Positions 5,261 through 11,901 of a DNA stretch of 16,983 bases are shown here, in pieces. Location of the stretch: contig CAZNRY010000089.1 in assembly GCA_964575675.1 (NCBI GenBank), positions 1 through 16,983 on the forward strand, in the 5' to 3' direction. The notes beneath the pieces were generated by a model that ran no database searches, was not told the origin of the DNA, and saw only the letters and a list, made by a program, of their open reading frames with translations. Position 1 is the stretch's first letter; each line of letters begins with the position of its first letter. Made by a program: the position numbers and the translations under genes. The stretch comes from CAZNRY01 sp964575675. GTDB taxonomy: Bacteria > Eisenbacteria > RBG-16-71-46 > CAIMUX01 > VGJL01.

Positions 5261-6160
5261 ATGCCGCGGAACGCGATCCCGATTCTGATCGGGGCGCTAC
5301 TCCTCGGTGGCACGCTGTTCCCGTACGGATCGGGGATCGCTGCCGACGATGCGAGCACGAAGGAGGTCATGGTTCGAGTCGTGACCAAGTGGGACGCGCC
5401 CTGGTACGAGAACTGCAGCGGAAGTCAACGCGACTGGTGGGATGACATGGCGCAGGCGTGGTACAACGCCATCACGAATGCCAACGCCGCCCCGAACGGA
5501 CACGGGGCTGCGGCCTGGACTGCGATTGAGTTCAAGCACAACGGAAGCATCGTGGATAGTGACTTCGTCGACACAGAGATCTGGTGGGGGAATGACAGCA
5601 ACAAGATCGACAAGGTCGACGCATGCATGATCGCGCTCCACGGCGGGAACGACTTGTGGAATCACCGCTGGTACGGCAGGGTTCGCAAGGACGAGAACGG
5701 TTTCGGCAACTGCAATGCCTATCAGGGCGATATCGAGCTTGGGGATGAAGATCTGGAGTTTCTCCATCTCTCGTCATGCTACAGCATGGACGAAGAGGAT
5801 TGGTGGGACGAGTGGAACAGCACATTCGACCACTTGCATCAGATCGATGGATTCCACGGCGAGATGTGGATTGGGGCTAGCTATCCTGCGAGGTACAAGG
5901 ATTTTGCTGACGACGCTTTCTGGATGTCGATCGCCGATTCCTGGATCGACAATCTGTATGTGAACGACGCGAGCGGCACGGACGATGAATGCCCTGTCGC
6001 GCGGAATGTCGGTACGAACGCCAACGACAGTCTCACCAGGATGAACAACGAACGGTACAACAATGTGCTGACTGATCCGCCCGGGAACGGCTCGGCTCGT
6101 AACCATCGCGTTCGGTATGTGGTGGGGTGCGATCCGAAGGGGAAGGGGGCGCTGCAATGA
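5261..6160 (+). CDS. Secreted protein with clan CD (caspase/gingipain-like) His-Cys pattern, family uncertain (DUF6345-like)
   Basis: A 299-residue protein with a signal peptide (MPRNAIPILIGALLLGGTLF, cleavage near residue 28). After it come a Trp- and Asp-rich region (EVMVRVVTKWDAPWYEN; WWDDMAQAWYNAI) and two motifs with the classic clan CD layout. One is a hydrophobic strand ending in His-Gly (ACMIALHGG, H127-G128); the other is a hydrophobic strand ending in Ser-Cys (LEFLHLSSC, C173). In caspase-, gingipain- and CHAT-type folds these form the catalytic dyad. Later, IDGFHGEMWIGAS resembles DUF6345-type proteins, whose function is unknown to me. Four other Cys residues (51, 151, 244, 290) could form disulfides. 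The start has a strong AAAGGGGG ribosome site and follows the promoter at 5041. The stop overlaps the next start as ATGA. It could be a protease or a catalytically dead relative; the dyad is seen, activity is inferred. Confidence 0.7.
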   Translation: MPRNAIPILIGALLLGGTLFPYGSGIAADDASTKEVMVRVVTKWDAPWYENCSGSQRDWWDDMAQAWYNAITNANAAPNGHGAAAWTAIEFKHNGSIVDSDFVDTEIWWGNDSNKIDKVDACMIALHGGNDLWNHRWYGRVRKDENGFGNCNAYQGDIELGDEDLEFLHLSSCYSMDEEDWWDEWNSTFDHLHQIDGFHGEMWIGASYPARYKDFADDAFWMSIADSWIDNLYVNDASGTDDECPVARNVGTNANDSLTRMNNERYNNVLTDPPGNGSARNHRVRYVVGCDPKGKGALQ

Positions 6161-7629
6161 TCGATTCAAGAAAGGGGACAGGTGGCGTCGTCCTTCTCGT
6201 TGTATGGCTCGCTCTTCTTGCGGCGCTCCCGGAACAGGCACGGGGAGTTCCCCCCGTTTGCGACGCCGATGGCCTCTACGCTGGAACGGCGGGAGAACCG
6301 ATTACTTTCGACGGAACGGGTTCCTACGACCCGGATGGCGTGATTATCGGCTTCCAGTGGGATTTCGGAGATGGCCAGTATGGCGCTGGCCCGGAACCGG
6401 CCCATGCCTATGACCTTGCGGGGACGTACACCGTTGTCCTGGCGGTTATCGATGATGGGGGCGAGCAATCACAGTGTACAAGCCAAGCGATTGTCGAATC
6501 CCAGTCGCCCCCTCCGCCGCCCATGACGTGGAGTCTGACCGGCTACATGGTCCAGGCGGAGACGGAGCTTCCTACCTTCGGGCCCGACTTGCTGACCGTT
6601 CCTGACGGAGCGGATTGGCTGGCGGGAATGACGGTTGAACAGGTCGCGGCGGCCGTGGGCGATGTTCCGCCACAGATCATCATTCAGGACGGACCCGTTC
6701 TGATGGGCTACGATCCCCCGGACGGCCCTCGCTACATCAAGATCGATTTCGATCGGGGGTACGTCCGCTCCTCCAGCCGGCTGCGGGCATACCAGCCCGG
6801 ATCTGGCTGCACCGCGGTGCCCGATCCTGTTGCCCAGAGCGTTTTCATGAATGCTGCCGGTGCACTGGGCCTTCCTCTCGACGAATTCGGTTCCGGACTC
6901 CTCAATACGGTGAAGGAGTGGAGCAAGACCGACGGCTCTCCTACGGAAACCTACTGCCAGATCGAGAGGATGGTGACGCAGGAGCGAACGGCCATGAATG
7001 GCTACCCCGTGCTCGACTCCCGCGCCCGAGCCGCGGTATCACACTATGGAGATTGTGCGCGTCTGCTGGTCGAGTGGCCCCGGTTCCATCTCGAATCCGG
7101 CCTGCAGCTGCGAACTCGTTTCGCTGTCGTCGAGGACATGGCACAGCGGATCTGGTTTGCGGAGAGCGATAGCGCGACGGGACTTGGTCCAGAGGTCGAA
7201 CTTCAAGTCAGGATTGGATACAAGTCCACCGCGACGGGATTCGTGCCGGTGGCCCGCACCAGCTTCGTCGATGTCGGTGGCATGGATGTCGGGACTATGG
7301 AAGATGTCCCCCTCGCCACCAATCTGTCGGACGTCCAACAGCAAGACGCCGAGAAGATCCTTGTGCTGAATGCGCGCTTCAATCCGGGCAGCAATGTCGC
7401 GGTGTTTGATCTCTACATCCCGACGGCCAGCAGGGTTCGCTTGGTGATCCTGGATGCCGCCGGACGAGAGCTGGGAGAGGTCACGAATGTCTCGTACCCG
7501 GCAGGTTGGCAGCGGCTGGAGTGGGAGGCTCGTGACACAGCAGGCCATCGAGTGCCCGCAGGGATTTACTTCGCGCGACTCAAGGCAGAAGGGCAGGAGT
7601 CCGTGCGCAAACTGCTCGTGATCCGGTGA
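6157..7629 (+). CDS. Secreted PKD-domain protein with FlgD/Ig-like C-terminal domain
   Basis: A 490-residue exported protein. The start at 6157 is chosen because it overlaps the upstream stop as ATGA, has a GGGGAAGGGGG ribosome site and places a clean signal peptide (VVLLVVWLALLAALPEQARG, ending near residue 30) at the N-terminus. Residues about 34-115 form a PKD domain (FDGTGSYDPDG, WDFGDG at 68-73, HAYDLAGTYTVVLAVIDDGG), a beta-sandwich often used for adhesion or substrate contact. A Pro linker (SPPPPPP) leads to a central region of about 280 residues that I do not recognise. The last 82 residues (NPGSNVAVFDLYIP, RVRLVILDAAGREL, WEARDTAGHRVPAGIYFARL, KLLVIR) resemble FlgD Ig-like or type IX-type C-terminal domains common in the FCB group and Eisenbacteria. 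Coupling to the preceding secreted protein suggests that the two act together outside the cell. Confidence 0.8.
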   Translation: MIDSRKGTGGVVLLVVWLALLAALPEQARGVPPVCDADGLYAGTAGEPITFDGTGSYDPDGVIIGFQWDFGDGQYGAGPEPAHAYDLAGTYTVVLAVIDDGGEQSQCTSQAIVESQSPPPPPMTWSLTGYMVQAETELPTFGPDLLTVPDGADWLAGMTVEQVAAAVGDVPPQIIIQDGPVLMGYDPPDGPRYIKIDFDRGYVRSSSRLRAYQPGSGCTAVPDPVAQSVFMNAAGALGLPLDEFGSGLLNTVKEWSKTDGSPTETYCQIERMVTQERTAMNGYPVLDSRARAAVSHYGDCARLLVEWPRFHLESGLQLRTRFAVVEDMAQRIWFAESDSATGLGPEVELQVRIGYKSTATGFVPVARTSFVDVGGMDVGTMEDVPLATNLSDVQQQDAEKILVLNARFNPGSNVAVFDLYIPTASRVRLVILDAAGRELGEVTNVSYPAGWQRLEWEARDTAGHRVPAGIYFARLKAEGQESVRKLLVIR

Positions 7630-7664
7630 TAGGGAACGACCCTGAGGCAAGCCTCTGAGTCAGT

Positions 7665-7702
7665 GGGGCGATCTTCTTTCCAGGATCAGAGAGGATCGCC
7701 CC
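7665..7702 (+). terminator. Hairpin between convergent genes, possible terminator
   Basis: A perfect 9-base inverted repeat, GGGGCGATC (7665-7673) and GATCGCCCC (7694-7702), with a 20-base loop, lies 35 nt after the PKD-protein stop. A second short inverted repeat (GAGGC/GCCTC, 7644-7655) precedes it. No long T run follows, so it may be a weak or factor-assisted terminator. It also faces the minus-strand gene ending at 7794 and could serve both directions. Confidence 0.5.
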
Positions 7703-7739
7703 TTCGTTGCTCGCGGGCGCGCTCCTCCAAGGTAGGATC

Positions 7740-7755
7740 GGCAAACGTCCGCCCA
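7740..7755 (+). repeat. Single copy of the dispersed repeat (GGCAAACGTCCGCCCA)
   Basis: The core GGCAAACGTCCGCC is followed by CATGCCAACTCG, very close to the CATGCCAACACG that follows cores in arrays 1 and 2. So more than the core is shared. It stands alone in the 164-base convergent gap between the PKD-protein gene and the minus-strand gene ending at 7794. Confidence 0.7.
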
Positions 7756-7793
7756 TGCCAACTCGCGCCTCTCGCGATCCCGATGCGCTCGCT

Positions 7794-8135
7794 CTAACCT
7801 CTCCTGCGCCGAAGAAACAGGGCATACATCTTGCCGGTCGGTCGACCATCGAAGTCGTGCAGCGCGCTCCTTTGCCGGTCGACACGCCGATCGCTTTCTT
7901 CGGCGTGCCGGAGGGCCAATCCGATCATGTAGGTGTCGTCCATCCCCGCGTCCAAGTGAAAGTCGATCGTGGCGGCGCCGCGGATGTACCCTCTGGACGC
8001 CAGGATCTCTTCGATCGCGCCGGGGATGTCGGCGAGTCCCGGCGGTTGGATCCTCACGATGTAATGATCCGCCTGGATCCCAGTGAATCTCCAATCGTCG
8101 CGGCGCTCATCCCACCAGGCGTACCAGTCGGTCAC
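7794..8135 (-). CDS. Small hypothetical protein, cotranscribed with a HEAT-repeat protein
   Basis: A 113-residue protein I do not recognise. It starts at a GTG (8135) only 6 nt after the stop of the HEAT-repeat gene, with GAGGGG overlapping that stop as the likely ribosome site. The sequence begins MTDWYAWWDERRDDWRF, with many Trp, Asp and Arg, and has balanced, folded-protein-like composition (IPGAIEEILASRGY; TIDFHLDAGMDDTYMIGLAL). It ends in a very basic tail (FLRRRRG). No signal peptide or membrane segment is seen, so it is probably cytoplasmic. The tight spacing indicates one transcript with the HEAT-repeat gene and possibly with thiE further upstream. Antisense frames here have the usual shadow look, which favours the minus strand as coding. 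Confidence 0.55.
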   Translation of the reverse strand: MTDWYAWWDERRDDWRFTGIQADHYIVRIQPPGLADIPGAIEEILASRGYIRGAATIDFHLDAGMDDTYMIGLALRHAEESDRRVDRQRSALHDFDGRPTGKMYALFLRRRRG

Positions 8136-8141
8136 ACCCCT

Positions 8142-8558
8142 CTAGCCCGTAGCGGATTCCATCAGGGGTTCGAGATAATGCTCGCCCAGGGCCCCCTCGC
8201 GCAATGCGGCAACGATCGAGTCGATGGCGTCCTGGCTCCGCATGTGGGCGAGGGTGAGGGCCGCGTCGGTGCGCCAGGCCTCATTCTCGGATTGAAGAAG
8301 CGATCTCAACTTCGCGATCGCGGGGCTTCCCATGAGCTGCAGGGCCTTCGATGCGCCGATCCTGACGTTCGGATCGTCGTCACCCAGAGCATAGACGAGC
8401 GGTTCCAGCGCGGCCGCGCCGAGTCTCGCCAAATCGAGCGTGGTCTGATTCCGCATACTCTCGCAGGGGCTGGAGAGGCAAGCAATGAGGGCCTCGACAA
8501 TGCCCCGATCCTCCAGGCGCCGGGTGTTCCGTGGATCTGCAGAGCGGGAGGCGGTCAT
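8142..8558 (-). CDS. HEAT-repeat (PBS lyase-type) protein
   Basis: A 138-residue all-helical protein made of about three HEAT-like repeats: LIACLSSPCESMRNQTTLDLARLG (24-47), LEPLVYALGDDDPNVRIGASKALQLMG (51-77), and IAKLRSLLQSENEAWRTDAALTLAHM (81-106). Each shows the typical Asp/Glu-x-x-Val/Met/Trp-Arg-x-x-A/T pattern in the turn and second helix. Such repeats form curved scaffolds that bind other proteins; the exact partner is unknown. The start at 8558 has a GGGAG ribosome site about 8 nt upstream. A longer frame to 8747 would run through the thiE C-terminus and is rejected. The gene lies 62 nt after thiE on the same strand, and the next gene starts 6 nt after its stop. Confidence 0.75.
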   Translation of the reverse strand: MTASRSADPRNTRRLEDRGIVEALIACLSSPCESMRNQTTLDLARLGAAALEPLVYALGDDDPNVRIGASKALQLMGSPAIAKLRSLLQSENEAWRTDAALTLAHMRSQDAIDSIVAALREGALGEHYLEPLMESATG

Positions 8559-8620
8559 GAAGGATCTCCCTGTGGGGTTGTGTCCTATTGCGCATCCGTT
8601 GCATACGAATTGCCAGGACC

Positions 8621-9268
8621 CTACAGCGAGTGTTCTCCCCCCACAAGCAAAAGCGTTCGGGCGAAGGATCGAAATACCTCGACCGGATCCCCCGCCTCCC
8701 ACACGGCGCCGATCCCCGCGACCCCGGCCGCGCCCGCCTCCATGCACTCCTGCGCCCGTGCCGCCGTCACGCCGCCGAGGGCGATGACCGGAAACGGCCC
8801 GAGCTCCCGCGCGACCAGGCGCAACATCTCGAGCCCCTGCGGCGGCCCGTAGATCCGTTTCGATGCGGTGTCATAGACGGGGCTGAAGGTCACGAAGTCG
8901 GCCCCATCGTCCCGGGCGGATCGGGCGGCCTCGAGCGAGTGTGTGGAGCGCCCAACCAGCGCATCCGGCCCCAGGAGCGCGCGCGCGACCCGCGTCGGAA
9001 GCCCTTCCTCGGGGATGTGGACGCCGATCCCGAGCGCGAGGGCGATGTCGACGCGATCATTGACGATGACCTGCGTCGGGGCGCCGGCGTCGCGCAGCTC
9101 GGCGATCAACTTCTGCAGGAATCGGTGGCTATCCTGCGCGGGCAGGTCCTTCTCGCGCCACTGGAAGGCGGGCAGGCCCGCGGCCGCGAGCCGCAGAATC
9201 GCGGCGATGGGATCGCTCCCCATCCTGCGCCGGTCCGAGATCAGGTAGAAACGGGGGGCCTTCGACAT
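8621..9268 (-). CDS. thiE: Thiamine phosphate synthase (ThiE/TenI family)
   Basis: A 215-residue TIM-barrel enzyme that joins hydroxymethylpyrimidine diphosphate to thiazole phosphate (or its carboxylate form from ThiG), giving thiamine phosphate. Family landmarks are present: FYLISDRRR at the first strand, QWREKD (36-41, usually QLREKD), VNDRVDIALALGIGVHI, GRSTHS, FVTFSPVYDT and a C-terminal ALGGVTA phosphate-binding loop followed by GIGAVWE. The ATG at 9268 is chosen because GGAGG lies 5 nt upstream; a GTG two codons earlier (9274) overlaps that site. It begins 12 nt after the thiG stop and closes the thiO-thiS-thiG-thiE series. TenI, a thiazole tautomerase of the same fold, is an alternative, but QWREKD and operon position favour ThiE. 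A decayed relative of its 3' end lies at 4076-4260. Confidence 0.88.
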   Translation of the reverse strand: MSKAPRFYLISDRRRMGSDPIAAILRLAAAGLPAFQWREKDLPAQDSHRFLQKLIAELRDAGAPTQVIVNDRVDIALALGIGVHIPEEGLPTRVARALLGPDALVGRSTHSLEAARSARDDGADFVTFSPVYDTASKRIYGPPQGLEMLRLVARELGPFPVIALGGVTAARAQECMEAGAAGVAGIGAVWEAGDPVEVFRSFARTLLLVGGEHSL

Positions 9269-9280
9269 GTTCACCTCCCA

Positions 9281-10090
9281 CTACATCCCCGTCCGAATGA
9301 CCCCCTCGATCGGGCTCGAAGCGGTCGCATAGAGCTTCCTGGGAATCCGCCCCGACTCGTACGCGAGCCGCCCGGCCTCGACGGCCATCCGCATCGCGTG
9401 CGCCATCTTGACAGGATCCCTCGCCCCGGCGATCGCGGTGTTCAAAAGGACGGCGTCGCAGCCGAGTTCCATCGCGATCGCGCAGTCGGATGCGGTCCCC
9501 ACACCCGCGTCCACGAGGACCGGGACCTTCACCGTCTCGAGGATGATCCGGATGTTGTACGGATTGCAGATCCCGAGCCCCGAGCCGATCGGCGCGCCGA
9601 GCGGCATCACGGCCGCACAGCCCAAGTCCTCGAGCTTCTTGCAGAGGACCGGGTCGTCCATCGTGTAAGGCAGGACGGTGAACCCATCCTTCACGAGGAT
9701 CTTTGAGGCTTCGAGCAGCCCCTCGTTGTCGGGGAAGAGGGTTTTTTCGCTGCCGATCACTTCCAGCTTGATGAGATCGGTGCCGAGAGCCTCGCGCGCG
9801 AGCTGCGCGGTCAGAACGGCGTCCTTCACGGTGTAGCAACCCGCCGTGTTCGGCAATAGCGTGAAGCGCTTTGTGTCGATGTGATCGAGGAGGCACTTGC
9901 CGGTCCCGCGATCCTCGAGGGGGATGCGGCGTATGGCGACCGTGACGATCTCGGCGCCGCTTGCCTCGTGGGCCTTCTTCATGACCTCGAAGTCCGCGTA
10001 CTTGCCGGTGCCGACGAGGAGGCGGCTCTTGAACTCCCGCCCGGCGAAGCGAAGCGGCGCGATCGCGCGCGCGGTGGTCTGTGGATCCAT
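9281..10090 (-). CDS. thiG: Thiazole synthase ThiG
   Basis: A 269-residue TIM-barrel enzyme that forms the thiazole phosphate carboxylate from deoxyxylulose phosphate, the dehydroglycine imine supplied by ThiO, and sulfur carried by ThiS thiocarboxylate. Visible landmarks are RLLVGTGKY (23-31), EIVTVAIRR (47-55), LLPNTAGCYT (78-87), the Schiff-base lysine in DLIKLEVIG (K108), LPYTMDDPVLCKKLEDLGCAAVMPLGAPIGSG and VDAGVGTASDCAIAMELG. The length is normal for the family. A GGAAGGAG ribosome site precedes the ATG at 10090 by about 10 nt. It follows thiS by 108 bases, a spacer built partly of 22-base repeats, and precedes thiE by 12 bases. The protein looks complete and active. Confidence 0.96.
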   Translation of the reverse strand: MDPQTTARAIAPLRFAGREFKSRLLVGTGKYADFEVMKKAHEASGAEIVTVAIRRIPLEDRGTGKCLLDHIDTKRFTLLPNTAGCYTVKDAVLTAQLAREALGTDLIKLEVIGSEKTLFPDNEGLLEASKILVKDGFTVLPYTMDDPVLCKKLEDLGCAAVMPLGAPIGSGLGICNPYNIRIILETVKVPVLVDAGVGTASDCAIAMELGCDAVLLNTAIAGARDPVKMAHAMRMAVEAGRLAYESGRIPRKLYATASSPIEGVIRTGM

Positions 10091-10144
10091 GGCGGTGATG
10101 CTCCTTCCTCTTGAGCCGCGGGGCCGCAGGGTCGAGCCGGCTCG

Positions 10145-10210
10145 CGCGGTCTCACTACCCGTCCTGCGAGGCTTGTCTACCTGCCTTGCGCGGTTTATCT
10201 ACCCGCCCTG
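10145..10210 (-). repeat. Three tandem 22-bp units at the thiS 3' end
   Basis: On the minus strand three gap-free 22-base units cover 10210-10189, 10188-10167 and 10166-10145. They begin CAGGGCGGGTAG, CAAGGCAGGTAG and CAGGACGGGTAG and end in ACCGCG, GCCTCG and ACCGCG. The first unit encodes the last thiS codons Gln-Gly-Gly and its TAG. The other two lie in the thiS-thiG spacer, so the end of the gene appears to have been tandemly duplicated. Confidence 0.8.
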
Positions 10211-10405
10211 AACGGCGGTGATGATCTCGATGCGATCGCCCTCGGCGACCGGCGTTTCGTCCCAGCGCGCGCGCGGGACAACGGCGCCGTTCTGCGCGAC
10301 CGCGATTCCGCCACGGGCGATCTCCACGCCCATCGCCCGCAGCAACTCCGCCAGGGTCCGGGCCGGAGGAAGATCGCGCTCGGCGCCGTTGATCGTAAGT
10401 TTCAT
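10199..10405 (-). CDS. thiS: Sulfur carrier protein ThiS
   Basis: A 68-residue ubiquitin-like protein that carries sulfur as a C-terminal thiocarboxylate to ThiG. It begins with the family pattern MKLTINGAERDLPPARTLAELL, continues IAVAQNGAVVPRARWDETPVAEGDRIEIITAV and ends in the required Gly-Gly (QGG). Length and ending match ThiS exactly. A GGAG lies 11 nt before the ATG, a slightly long spacing. The gene sits between thiO and thiG. Its final codons form the first unit of a three-unit 22-base tandem repeat, and the spacer on its other side carries copies of the thiO 3' end. No thiF adenylyltransferase, needed to charge ThiS, is in the window; another ThiF/MoeB-type enzyme must supply this. 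Confidence 0.95.
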   Translation of the reverse strand: MKLTINGAERDLPPARTLAELLRAMGVEIARGGIAVAQNGAVVPRARWDETPVAEGDRIEIITAVQGG

Positions 10406-10472
10406 GATCGTGTCCGCTCCGTGTCCCGCGGGCCGTTCAGCGAGCCGCCCATTCGGTGGACTTGCGATCCAT

Positions 10473-10558
10473 CAGTCCGATGCACTCCCGGATCCCGTGG
10501 GTAACTCATCCGATGCTCTCCCGGACCCTTCACGCCGCATCCATGCACCCCCGGATCC
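10473..10558 (-). repeat. Imperfect tandem copies of the thiO 3' end
   Basis: On the minus strand three related units start at 10558 (GGATCCGGGGGTGCATGGAT, the end of thiO), 10528 (GGGTCCGGGAGAGCATCGGA) and 10495 (GGATCCGGGAGTGCATCGGA). The steps of 30 and 33 bases are whole numbers of codons, so the copies keep the thiO frame (RIRGCMD, RVRESIG, GIRECIG), separated by stop codons. They fill much of the thiO-thiS spacer, which otherwise holds nothing I recognise. Confidence 0.7.
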
Positions 10559-11690
10559 TCATCGCCGCATACGGGGCGAGCAGGATCCCGTGCCGATAGA
10601 GCCCCGCGACATGATACAACCCGCGGCGCCTTCCGTCCGGGCCGATCAGGGGGCCGCGCTCTCGATACGGCCGAAGGCCCGACCAGGCCTGCCGCATGGT
10701 CCAGCCTGCGAGCGACGGGGCGATCTCCGCGGCCCGCGCAAGCAGGGACCGGATCGCCGAGTCGGTCACGCCGGTCCCGAACCCGGCCTCCTCGCTGGTC
10801 GCCCCGACGACGATCGAGCCGTCCGCACGGGGAACGAGATATCCCTTGGCTGACTGGATGACGCGCGTGGGGCGCAGGTCCCCGGTCGAAGGTGCGAGCG
10901 ATACGACCTGGCCGCGAATCGGCCGGACGTGTCCCCCTTGCAGAAACGGCGCGGCCCACGCTCCGGCGGCGTTCAGGACGGCCGTGGCATAAACATCCTC
11001 CGTTCGGGCCTTGACCCCGCGCACGCCACCGCCCCCCTCGATCAACCGAAGTGCCGCCTCCTCGCGGAGGATGACGCCCCGGATCCTGCACGCCTCGCGC
11101 AACGCGGGCATGATCGATCTCGGATCCGCATACCCTTCCTCGGGCAGCAGAACGGCATCCTGGACGTTGGGTCCGAGCAGGGGCGCCTCGACGCGCGCCT
11201 CCGCCGCGGTGAGCGTCCGGAAGCCCGGGGCCCGCCCCGCGACGGACGCCAATCGCTCGACGGCCGGCTTCTCGCCCGAGAACGAAACGACGAGCGAGCC
11301 GCACCGGATCATCTCGATCTCCATCCCGGTCTCGGATCGAATTCCGGCGACCCATTCGGGATAAAGGGCGAGCGCGGCCTCACGCATCTCGATCGTCGCC
11401 GGTCCGGGTGCAATCTTACCGGCCGCCCCAGCGCCTTCGTGCCCCTTCGTGGCAGCGCCTTCGTGCTCCTCCTTCGCCGCGCCCTCGCTTTCCTCCACGC
11501 CCGCGCCTTCGTTCCCCTCGGCCCAAGGGGACAGCATTCCCGCCGCGGCCCATGAAGCGGCGCGCCCCGGGGTCTCCTCGAAGAGGACGACCTTCCGCCC
11601 CGCGCCGGCAAGCTCGCGCGCGCAGGCGAGGCCCGCGATTCCGGCTCCAATCACGGCGACGTCGATCTTCATGCGATCCGCGTGTGTCAT
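10530..11690 (-). CDS. thiO: Glycine oxidase ThiO with an internal repeat insertion
   Basis: A 386-residue FAD-dependent glycine oxidase that makes the iminoacetate (dehydroglycine) used by ThiG; it is the oxygen-using alternative to ThiH. The dinucleotide-binding motif VIGAGIAGLACARELA (GxGxxG at 15-20) opens the protein, followed by the DAO fold with ASWAAAGMLSPW (45-56), VLNAAGAWA, the substrate region IRGQVVSL, and near the end MRQAWSGLRPYRERGPLIGPD and VAGLYRHGILLAP. The start at 11690 is preferred for its AGGA ribosome site; 11672 (MKIDVAV) is possible, and 11744 would overlap the riboswitch leader. An unusual Glu/Gly/Ala insertion (about 58-90) is made of four 8-residue repeats. It is the first gene of the operon, 62 nt after the TPP riboswitch. 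Confidence 0.92.
   Translation of the reverse strand: MTHADRMKIDVAVIGAGIAGLACARELAGAGRKVVLFEETPGRAASWAAAGMLSPWAEGNEGAGVEESEGAAKEEHEGAATKGHEGAGAAGKIAPGPATIEMREAALALYPEWVAGIRSETGMEIEMIRCGSLVVSFSGEKPAVERLASVAGRAPGFRTLTAAEARVEAPLLGPNVQDAVLLPEEGYADPRSIMPALREACRIRGVILREEAALRLIEGGGGVRGVKARTEDVYATAVLNAAGAWAAPFLQGGHVRPIRGQVVSLAPSTGDLRPTRVIQSAKGYLVPRADGSIVVGATSEEAGFGTGVTDSAIRSLLARAAEIAPSLAGWTMRQAWSGLRPYRERGPLIGPDGRRRGLYHVAGLYRHGILLAPYAAMRIRGCMDAA
11431..11520 (-). repeat. Four 24-bp repeats inside thiO
   Basis: Units starting at plus-strand positions 11431, 11455, 11479 and 11503 share GCGCCTTCGT or a close variant, with an exact 24-base period. They encode four 8-residue units around Glu-Gly-Ala (HEGAGAAG, HEGAATKG, SEGAAKEE, NEGAGVEE). 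Because the period is a whole number of codons, changes in unit number would keep the frame. The segment lies between the AAGMLSPW stretch and the next conserved part of ThiO, probably as a surface loop. Confidence 0.85.
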
Positions 11691-11752
11691 CGGGTTTCCT
11701 GGCGGTTCGTCGGGCGCCCGAAGTGGGGGAGTGACCGTGGGCACTGCGATGA

Positions 11753-11833
11753 GGTCGTTTCCCTACGCTGGCATCACCCAGATCAGGTTCCTGGGGTTTC
11801 TCTCAGTCCCGCCTCGGGACACCCCCAACGACC
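11753..11833 (-). promoter_or_regulatory. TPP riboswitch (THI element) upstream of thiO
   Basis: Read on the minus strand, this 81-nt segment has the standard TPP aptamer landmarks in order: closing stem GGTCGTT (11833-11827) with AACGACC (11759-11753), GGGACTGAGA in the pyrimidine-sensing arm, and AACCTGATCTGGGTGATGCC followed by AGCGTAGGGA in the diphosphate-sensing arm. It senses thiamine diphosphate and lowers expression of thiO-thiS-thiG-thiE. The following 62-nt leader (11752-11691) has a GC palindrome (11710-11721) but no T run, so control at the ribosome site is more likely than termination. Confidence 0.95.
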
Positions 11834-11844
11834 GCTTAGGTCAG

Positions 11845-11874
11845 AGGATAGGAATCGCGGCACGACGGTGTCAA
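11845..11874 (-). promoter_or_regulatory. Promoter of the thi operon
   Basis: The minus strand has a perfect TTGACA (11874-11869), an 18-nt spacer and TATCCT (11850-11845), four of six bases matching the -10 consensus. The predicted start is at about 11838, a few bases before the aptamer's closing stem at 11833, just as expected for a riboswitch-led transcript. It lies in the 68-nt gap after the HAD gene. Confidence 0.7.
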
Positions 11875-11901
11875 TCCCGGCGGCGCGGCCATCCGGCTCC
11901 G

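Noticed and set aside
10402..11355. 317-codon minus-strand frame overlapping thiO and thiS
   Set aside because: It is in a different frame from thiO, is Arg/Gly-rich, and thiO explains the region with conserved motifs.
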